Shown here piece by piece: positions 55,179-64,000 of a stretch of DNA of 64,000 bases. The DNA is from Promerops cafer. Lineage: Eukaryota; Chordata; Aves; Passeriformes; Nectariniidae. Numbering within the stretch: position 1 is the first letter of the stretch; every line of letters begins with the position of its first letter. The notes under the pieces are model-generated. The model made no database searches, had not been told where the DNA came from, and was given only the letters and a program-made list of their open reading frames with translations. Position numbers and translations under genes: made by a program. The stretch spans positions 1,299,090 through 1,363,089 of the forward strand of contig VZSE01015287.1 in the NCBI GenBank assembly GCA_013398275.1. The letters are read 5' to 3'.

Positions 55179-58148
55179 ATAGAAGCAAAATTTAAAAAAA
55201 AAAAACAACACAACAAACATTAGAAATTAAAATTAAATTAAATAAAAAAGAACACCAGAGTGTTAACACAAGTTATATATAGAAAAAAGGAAACATTTCT
55301 GTTAGGAAGGAGCGAACAAGAAGTCCATGAAGACACTGAAACAAAGAAGCACTATTCTGATGCACAGTAACATCTGGTAGGTCCATGCACACACTTAGAA
55401 GACAAACAAAATATTTTTTCTTTGTTCCAATGATAAAGGGACTAAGGGATCTGTGGATTTTAATGCTGCACATGGACAACCTGCTAAGAATGCACATGGG
55501 CATGCAACATAAAGGGAGTATAAGGAGCATGAGGCTTCCCCCAGCCATATTTGCTCCTCCAACCAGACTCTCATACCCAGATTACTATGAAAAAAGGAGA
55601 AAGTGGGGTATTTTTTGTGACCATGTAAGAGAGAATTAAACAGTGGCATATTCATTTAGTACTTTCATTTCTCCTAGAACAAATAAGAGATAAACAACAC
55701 AGACATCTTCTGCAGAAGAAAAGAGATCTCCCACATTTTATATTTTTTCTCTTTGCATAGACTAATAGTCCTGCTTCATCCCTGTTTAAGAAGGCTAAGA
55801 AACTATAAACCAAGTAAGAACCTAGAATTCAACTCTTGGTACTTTTCCTTTTGCTCATCTGGTATAAAATTGCATAAGGAATAGGATGGTATTATTATCT
55901 AGATCTTGGGCAGAGTCTCTTCACTCTATCACCTAATGGTAATGGGCTACATTCTTTAATTTTGTGCTGGGTAGTGGAATCCTACTGAAACCCTTTAGAA
56001 AAAGTGAAGACTTAAGGCAAAGGGTGACATAATCCATTACAATAATGATCTAACCAAGCTGGATAAAAAAAATACCAGCAAAGTATGTAGTATAACAAAA
56101 TAAGTCAATAATCTCAATGTTGGTCCTACAGTATTAACTCTTGTCTATAGAGTCTAAGTTAGGTGTCAACTCTGAGAAAGCCTGAGCTATTAGTTTTGAC
56201 AACTTGTCCAACTCAGACTCCAAGAGTCTTAACTCATGTAGAGAAAGCTCTGCTCTTTGGGGGTAGGCTTGGGAAGTGGTACAAGAAAATGTATCTATTT
56301 TATCACTATTTATATAGCTCTTTAAATTTACTGGGGACTGTACAGTATGCTGTTATGACAGCCCCTGGCCAGGAAATCCTACAGTTAAACAGCATGAGCC
56401 TGAAAGCCTATGTTCAATTATGCAAATAAACACAGAGTGGCTCAGAGGGCCAGATGGTGTGAATCAGCCAAGTCTTACACACTTAAGTGGTACTCAGGCA
56501 ATTTACAGGAGTTAAGAATCTTCCCCAAGATCGGTTCAGATGGCAGGCTTTGCAGAACATCTGCATTTACAGCTGTTTTGTGAGAAAAGGGTGAGAAGTC
56601 ACTGGGACAATGCTGTCCAGGCACCCAAGGAAGAACAAAGAAATCATTAAAGGCAAAGGAAACAGAGTTCACATAGTGGAGAGGAGAAGCTCATGTAGTG
56701 TGATTAGGTATGCAGATACAGTCACACTTACTAACTTCAAATGAGCTAATACATCACAGATTTCTGAAATAGACAAGTGGTAGTCTATTCCAGAATCTTT
56801 TAGAAGAAAAGAATTTTAAATTTTCATATTTCCTATAGTAGATTTTGTTTGGTTTTGTTTCCCTGGAATGTAAACAAACTTTTATCTTCAAATGTTTGAC
56901 AGCTGACATACTGCAGGGAAAATTAATAATAAAAGGGGCAAGCAACCAGACCTTCTTAAAAATTAAAACAAACACTTCTTCTTGGACATGTGGATGTTCT
57001 TTCTTCTTTTGTGTGGAGATGCTCCCTACTATGCACTAATGCCAGCTACTACCTACTATGCACTAAAGCACCCCAGTAGTTCATATGGGCACCCCCTGGG
57101 CGTGGGCCCCTCATTTTATCACCTGCACCATTGGCCAACTGGCTGGAATGATGCTCGTTGTGTCTGGCAGGGAGGAAGCCCTGCCTGGCCTAGACAGGTT
57201 GAAATGGTGGTGGGGCCACTTTTGGCAGCACCAAGGTTTAACCACTGCTGTGGCCACTGCAAGGTCTTTCTCCAGTGCTAAAAAAATCCAGCCTTCCTTT
57301 ATAGCTCACTTTCAAGCTGATTTTTTTTTGTTTCCAAAGCCTCTTGGTGATTCCTTAGTTACTTTTTATTCTGCTTTGTGATTATCTTGCTCTACAGTGT
57401 AACCTGTTTGGGGCAAATGACCCATCAGACAGTTTTGTATATTTCATTCACACACACTGATATTCCCTCATTAGCACTCATATTCCCTACGCCAACACAA
57501 GTTTTCCAAGCACAGGCTACACAAGGACCCTCCCAGACTCTGACCAGGAAAACATCTTGAGACAGTTCATAATCACCTGACTATAAGATCCTAATGCAAG
57601 GCAGGAGCAAAAGGACTCAGTTAAGTCTTGAATTTAAAGGTAGTTACTATGGAAACATGAAGAAGCTATTTTGCTTTTGGAGTAGTCCAGAAACCTGTGT
57701 TCAGCTCTACCCTGCATTCTAAATTCAAGAAAAGTGGTGGAAAAACCATTGAGTGCTCAAATCTTAATGACAACAATGACAATTGCATTGAAATGCATTA
57801 CCTGAAGGCAGAGACATCTAGCATTGCTTAGAGAACACTGATCTCAAAGTTCAAAGAGGAAAGTACAGACAAAAAAGAAAATCTAGGAAATAAAGACTTC
57901 AGTAGCAAGGAGCTGAAGCTAGACAAGTTGAGATTGGAGAAAAGATAAATATTTCAGGTGAGTTCCACAATCCTTTCTCTTTAATCGGTTTAAGTCTAAA
58001 TAACTGACTTTGTCTTCTATAATGCAAATTTAAGCATCAAAGTAAAACAATACCCTGAGAACTAAAAAAACCCACACAAACTCCAGAACACTCTATACAA
58101 AGTTGCATTCCACACTTTTTCAAATCTTGACAATAAAATTTGGTAGTG

Positions 58149-58168
58149 TATATATATATATATATATA
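58149..58168. repeat. (TA)10 microsatellite
   Basis: Ten uninterrupted TA units. It is likely length-polymorphic. Confidence 0.95.
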
Positions 58169-60144
58169 AAGTTTTCCACGATACAAATATATGTGCATAG
58201 TAGCTTAAATCACAGAAATAAAATTATTACCTTGTGATATGCAAGTTCAGATGTTACAGCTACAAGAGCTGGATGGAAAATGAAAATAAACTCTGATATG
58301 ATAACATAATATAAAAAAAGTCCCACCTAAAAAAAGTTAAACTTTAGTGCCTCCTTTTTCTTATTAAATGTGAAAGCTCTTGTAGTCAGCAGCATGTCAT
58401 CCACAGACCTTAGAAAAGGAATTGTTGTTAATTAGGAATATAGATGGTGAATAGAAGTGTAATTACTTCAAGCCTCCCACAAAAATCCCTGTAACTGAAA
58501 AAAATTAAGAGTTAAAAGAAGCTCAGAAGAAAATATAAAGAATTGATAAATAATTGGCATATGGGCTGATTCAATTAAAAAGATATTAATATTAAAGTAC
58601 TGGAGTGCCTAGATTAATGTCACTCAATAGACAGCAAATGGAGGTGGCACTAAATATCTGTAGGTAGCAAAAAATAGTGGGAGGAAGAGAAGTGCTTGCT
58701 TTTTGTTCTGAAATCAGCTCACTGAAGAACCTGGCTACAGGCCTGGCTGCTATCAAACCTACATACCTCTTCAAGATCAAGAAAGATTACCCACCTCTCT
58801 TTCTGAAAGATTAAAATTTCAGAGTTGGAGATGTAGAGGTTTTTTTCATTTTAAATATTACTTTGATAAGCTTTCCACTTATTTTTCTTAATTAACTCAT
58901 GAAATTATCTTCATACATTATTTTCATTTGTGCACAATTGAGTTCCTTCTGATGTGAACAAGGGATGCTGAGGCTCCTTAAGTAAAGAGCTGCTGTGGGA
59001 AGTAGGCTGTGAAAGGGAGTAGCCATCCTTTTACTCTGCTGATTAAAGGACATGATTCTACTGAATACAGAAATGGGAATTCCACTTGTTCAAATCAATA
59101 GGTGTATATTTTCTCAGAGTCTTCACCTTTTGGACATTTTCTTACTTTCACAACACAGGAGTTTAATCTTCTACTTTTCCATTCGACATAAGGAAGACAA
59201 ACTGTGAAATATTTGCTATGATGAAATCAGTCATTTCCCAGCCCTCTTTCTACTAGTGTTAACCAAAAGTCTACCTTTGTTCCTAGCATGAGCAGGGAAG
59301 AAGATTTAAAAAACCAAACAAGCAAAGAAATAAACTTGAAGTTTAAAATGTGGAGTTAAAAATAGCACTATAATTTAATAATGGCTGTATTTGTTTTTTA
59401 GTCAATATTTAGGCCACAATAAAGGGCAATGACAGATACTCAGTAAGTACTCATAGAACAGAAACTGCCTGGCTATGGAGTGGAAGAAGAGGAATAAAAA
59501 GGCATTGTGACTGAAGGAAAACTTAAGTCCTCTGTGCCAGCCACACTATTAGTCAGCATGTCTCAGAAGTCATAACACCTAAAGGAGGACCTCTATGCTA
59601 ATATTTTATTTTAATTTTTTTCAGGAACCTCTCTAGAATTACACTCTTCAATGAATATGTTTCCAGATAACTCTGATTTTCAGCTCATGAGAAGTCCTTT
59701 CTGATACATGTAATATTCTCACTGAATTTTCAGTCTGTGTGACAAAAAGATCTACAGGGTCATAAAATGATTTTAAAATCACATGGAAGCTGGGAACAGT
59801 AACAAATATTATCAACTCCAAATTCTTACTCTTAAGACTCAATTTTTGTGTGCAAACCCAGGACTTGTTTCAGAACATCACTGTGTGTTTGTTTGGTTCT
59901 TTTCTTCGAGAAGAAATTACTTTCTCTTTTGTGGACACAGGCCCAAACTTGTTCACAAGTGGGTGTAAAAAGAAAAAAAAACAGGGATCAATTTGAAAAT
60001 TTATTCTGAAATGAGGATAAAAATTGGGAGGGGGATGTGCAGGAAGGTGTAGAATAGGTACCTTTGGTCATGTGAGGAGAGGTAAAAGCCAGAGGTCTTC
60101 TGTTCACTCTCTAAGCTTGGCACGTGGAGTCCATCCCTCTGTGT

Positions 60145-60160
60145 GTCTGTCTGTCTGTCT
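60145..60160. repeat. (GTCT)4 microsatellite
   Basis: Four exact GTCT units in a short pyrimidine-rich setting. Confidence 0.85.
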
Positions 60161-60983
60161 CTCCCTCTGTAGTGGACAGTATCTAACAGAGTGCCCAAGC
60201 TGGGCTAGCCTGCTGTCAGTAAGTCCCTGGTAGGGTAGGCAAAGTGCCACGTGAGTGGCTGCTTAATTAGCCAGGCAAAAGGAAGAGATTCACAGCTACC
60301 TGCCTGGAAAGGCAGGGCTCGCTTACTTTGACAAAAATACTGCAGCAAGTTAGACACACAGGAGGGAAAACTAGTGTGCCTCAAGAACAATATTGGCATT
60401 ACAAATACCAATGAGCAGATTTGGAAAGAAGCTGAAGATCAGATAGGCTTTCCAACAACCTTCAGAGAGGTATCCCTGCTCCAGAGCATCTACTCTTTTC
60501 AAGGTGATGCTTGCCATACCTATGCGTGAAATTACATGGAGCCTCTGACAATGGCAAAGCAGACAAGATGCTGTCTAGTAGACACTGTGAGTCCTATACA
60601 GAATGCTTTTAGCAAAGGACTTTGATAGTGAATATAATGGGGGACTTGAAAGAATTGATTTTCATTAGACTGTATATTAATACCAAATTTAAGTTGGGGA
60701 AATGCATTTGCTTACTACATTAAAAGTACAGCTAGATAAAGAGGTTCTGGGGGTTATCCACTGAGTGTATCAGAGTATATAAATGTATTGGATGTATTGG
60801 AGTAATCCATTGTTCAAGATGGATTTCTGATCAAATAAAATTTCTTCAGTTGGAAAAAGTTGCTCCTTTGAATTTCACATCAATCTTTGTTTTTAATGGT
60901 TTTTTTCCACCTTGTCTGTCCTTCATGTCTTGGTTACAACACAGTTCTCTAGACATTGCCAAAATGAACTGTTAATCAGTTTC

Positions 60984-60989
<6 letters not shown>

Positions 60990-61018
<29 letters not shown>
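60990..61018. repeat. Poly(T) tract, 29 T
   Basis: An uninterrupted run of 29 T after TTCTTTCTC. No minus-strand retrotransposed body is recognised beyond it. Confidence 0.95.
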
Positions 61019-62320
61019 GGCATACATCTCTTCAGGTCAAAGATTAAACTTGCTGAAATCTTATTGAGGTATGAGTTGTTGGAAGAGATAATTTTTTTTT
61101 TTTCCACTCAGCAAGGACCTTAAAATCTGATACAGATATGAGTCAGTATAATTGTAGAAATGTAAACTGTATGCCATTTTGTTCTAGTTGTTCTTAAAAG
61201 AAAATTAATGTAAGAAGATTAGATTTAATATAGTATTTTGGTGACTATGATACAAATTATCATAAGTAGGGATGTGGGATTCTGTTATGGAAAAGAAGGA
61301 GTAACATCAGAGAAGAATGATATCGCTTTAGGTGCTGCCTGTTAAAAAGAAAATAATAATGTGTTAAATAGGATTTCTGAAAATCAGATTATGAGGCTTT
61401 TAAGTTAGGCAGTTTTCCAGAGGTGCAAAAAAATAATGTCCCTCTTTATATCAAAGTAATCAGCTTTTGCACTTACAGAGAGTCCATTTACTGACTCTTG
61501 TACGAAAGAGTTGTTTTGCTGCTCAACTCAACTAATTACTTTAACGTAAAAAGAACAGATTAGCATAAAATAATCATTCTAATGCCTTCTAGTTTTCTTG
61601 AGCTTTGGTAGTCATGAAAACTCTCCATTAATAGGGAGTAAAATATATCATCATAACATTAAAAGTTCTTTTTGACATCTCTGAAATAATAAAACAATGG
61701 TAGCAATGTAAAACTGTTTGAGGTCCTGATGAAACTTAGGTATAATTTCAAATAGATAGCTAAGAATTGAAGATTATAATCTTTCATAGTCAAGGATTAG
61801 ATACAATAAGGCATCAGCATCTCTGCACACTGGCATGGCTCTGAGCAGAATCCCCATCCCTGAATTAAGTGTCCAGGACACTTTACATGAAGAGATTCAG
61901 GAGAGGTTGATTCTGGAAAATGGTGCTCCACAAATCTCATGCACTGAGAGGGAAGCCTCTGAAAGTAAAGCACTGGGAAATGCCAATGGTGGCTGAAATC
62001 TCGCCTTTCACAACAGAGGCTGAACTGAAGCAAAATACTGACTCCTGATGAGGATCCTAAGCTTTTCTTTCCCACCTCACATTTTCATTCTTTACTCTTC
62101 AGGGTTGTCTCAGCCAGAAACAGGGGTAGAAAGCAATTGATTGAAATGGATTTTTTCTTGTTTCCTTTCAGCTATTTGCAAGTTAGCATACAGTCTGAGG
62201 CTCTAAACCCAAGGCAGAAATATAACACTTTCCTTCCACCTGGCTTAGACACCATCTTGGAGATAATCAGCATTTTGCTGGAGAAGGCCTACAGCAACTT
62301 GAATGCCAATGCTGTGTTGA

Positions 62321-62386
62321 GATGGAGATCCAACTAGACGACTTCTGCAGGTCCTTTTCAACCTAAATTACCATTTGATTCTCTGA
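62321..62386 (+). mobile_element. CR1 LINE, short 3' tail remnant
   Basis: About 65 bp match the very end of CR1. ATCCAACTAGACGACTTCTG corresponds to the terminal GGACTAGATGACCTCTGG block, followed by AGGTCCTTTTCAACCTAAAT and a degraded ATTCT-type tail (TTTGATTCTCTGA). The upstream limit is uncertain. The 66-codon frame at 62137-62337 runs into this remnant. Confidence 0.8.
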
Positions 62387-64000
62387 CCCTGGGAAAGAAC
62401 AGCCCATAGAATATCCCTCAAGGTGGGGATCTGTGTAGAAGCTCTGGAATAGCTTATTTCAGTTCTACTCAAAGTGAGTCAAGTTAATGTTCTAGGTCAA
62501 TCATTTATATACGAAAAAAAAAAAAAAAAACAAAAACAACAAAACCAAAGAATTCAGAGGTAGTCTAAGGCTTCTCAAAAGGGTATGTAAAGCCATCTAA
62601 GGAATGGCAAGCTCTTTGTACCCGGGAAACATCTTAGTAATTGGAGTCTGCATATTTCGGGGTGGAGAAGTGAAGGTAGTGACTTTGCTCTTGGAAGGGC
62701 CTTCTCTCACTTCTCCCAGAGCTGCTGCCAGGGAGCAGCTGCTCTCTCAGTTGTGGTAACAGCTTGGTTTTCCAGGACCCCAAATATCAACTATTTACCA
62801 TGCATAGTTTGTACAGCCATAACCTCCACCTTTGCTTAGAGCTGATTGTGTTAAAATTAAGTCCACCATTAAAATCAGCTTAAGATTGCTTTTCCTTTAT
62901 TGACTATGGGTCAAGATAAAGAAAGTGTGTAAATTCACTCACCAAAGCACAGAGAGAAAGGATGCTTATAAGACCAGAATTTGAGTTGTCCTATAAAGGA
63001 AGTTAAATCCAGGAAAGTGGAGAAGTACATGCTCGTTCTACTCTGTTCTAATACAATTCATTCCAAACTCTGTGAGAATGAGACAAAGCAAGACTTCTTC
63101 TCTAGGGTGGGTGGTGTTGACTCCTTCCCTCTGGGTAATCTAAGCTTGCTCTGAGACCGTCTGAGAATAAATTATGTGAGGAATGCAACATTAGTTTTTT
63201 AGGTCTCAGCCCAATACTGTTGACTGCACCCTCAGTCCTAAACTCTCTCATCTCGAGCTTCTAGAGTAGGGGATCAAAACCAGTTTTTAAGTTCAAATAA
63301 AAAACTTTTCAGTGCTGAGAGCAAGCAATAGGATGGGTACTGTGTCCGTGAGCTCTACTCCCAATGCAGAGCCTGCACTGAGTGTTCTTGCTGTGTACTG
63401 TTCTGTTTTAGTCTCATGTGGATGCAAATACTGGTACCTATGCAGAATTTGCAAAACCCTGAATATACACCTCCAGCATAAAATACTGTGTCCTCTAAAG
63501 TGCAGTCTTTGGTCCCTCAAATCATCCTTTTGAAGGGGATGCTGACAACCACCTCCGAAGTCTTAAAATAGGCATGGTCAAGTCACAAAAGCGTTCTGTG
63601 GTTAAGAGCCCTTACACAGCTTATCCAAAACCCAGACTGCAAATGTCAAGGGGAATGTAACATATAATTATTCCAGAAGGACAATAACAATGATGGCATA
63701 AAAGCTCTAAATACACACAGTGTCTTTCTTATTTATGTATCTACCCCGGTCACCTACTCTTTCAAGATGAACACAACTCTGAAATGCAGCTTTTAGTGGC
63801 TTAGTAAAAATGGAGATTTTGGTGAAGTCTGGGTCACAGGTGCTCTATTAATAACTTAGAGTTTGAACTAGCATTCTTTTTTCAATCACTCTAATGATAT
63901 TTTAAACATTTTGTTCCTCTTTGCAATAGTTTGATGACACTTTCCTGAGTGTTTCTGAAAGATTAAGGTCCAATAAAAGTACATTCAAAGGATTTTTTCT
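62387..64000. other. Non-coding flank to window end
   Basis: I see no recognised gene or interspersed repeat, only the A-rich tract at 62514-62530 and a modestly GC-richer patch around 62630-62780. Overlapping frames of 73 and 75 codons on opposite strands at about 63293-63533 have no support. Confidence 0.55.
62514..62530. repeat. Poly(A) tract, 17 A
   Basis: A run of 17 A continued by CAAAAACAACAAAACC. It is simple A-rich sequence about 130 bp past the CR1 tail and not part of it, because CR1 does not end in poly(A). Confidence 0.9.

Larger units (their letters stand above)
53817..62320. other. 8.5-kb AT-rich non-coding stretch
   Basis: No gene is recognised. Simple repeats are concentrated here (A/C-rich tract, 56-A run, TA repeat, 29-T run). 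A moderately GC-rich segment at about 57080-57280 has no recognisable identity and is preceded by a 15-bp direct repeat, CCTACTATGCACTAA, at 57025-57039 and 57052-57066. Confidence 0.6.

Noticed and set aside
62137..62337. Exon after a pyrimidine-rich CAG at about 62170
   Set aside because: The open frame runs into the CR1 tail and stops there, and no recognisable protein is encoded.

Overview
The window looks like a gene-poor, AT-rich stretch of a bird nuclear genome (long intron or intergenic). The evidence is interspersed repeats. There are three truncated CR1 non-LTR retrotransposon copies: 3' fragments at 330-752 (+) and 34748-35352 (-), and a short tail at 62321-62386 (+). There are also two degraded LTR fragments of an avian endogenous retrovirus (12763-13325 and 26586-26894, both +). 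CR1 is the dominant LINE of birds and other sauropsids, and these LTR sequences resemble bird families known to me. No L1, Alu, IS element, operon or CRISPR structure was seen. The species cannot be fixed from sequence alone.

I find no protein-coding gene, exon or intact RNA gene that I can defend. All open frames are short (at most 126 codons), lie on both strands, and none encodes a protein I recognise. Several fall inside repeats.

Layout: 1-329 plain sequence; 330-752 CR1; 753-12762 plain AT-rich DNA with a strong short hairpin (2945-2971) and a 17-bp tandem duplication (5289-5322); 12763-13325 ERV LTR; about 13642-13705 a possible tRNA-derived SINE relic on the minus strand; 13710-26585 plain; 26586-26894 second ERV LTR; 26895-34747 plain with a 12-bp triplicate (33081-33116); 34748-35352 CR1, followed by a 16-bp perfect inverted repeat (35409-35463); 35464-52434 plain with homopolymers and small tandem repeats; 52435-52720 a CpG-dense patch; 52796-53816 a pair of 195-bp direct repeats differing at one base; 53817-62320 plain with a 56-A homopolymer (55120-55175); 62321-62386 CR1 tail; 62387-64000 plain.

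No genes were identified, so there is no pathway to describe. The features most worth checking are the near-identical 195-bp duplication beside the CpG-dense patch, the 16-bp inverted repeat beside the minus-strand CR1, the tRNA-like relic near 13.7 kb, and the 56-A tract. I do not see convincing evidence of a new biological system here.
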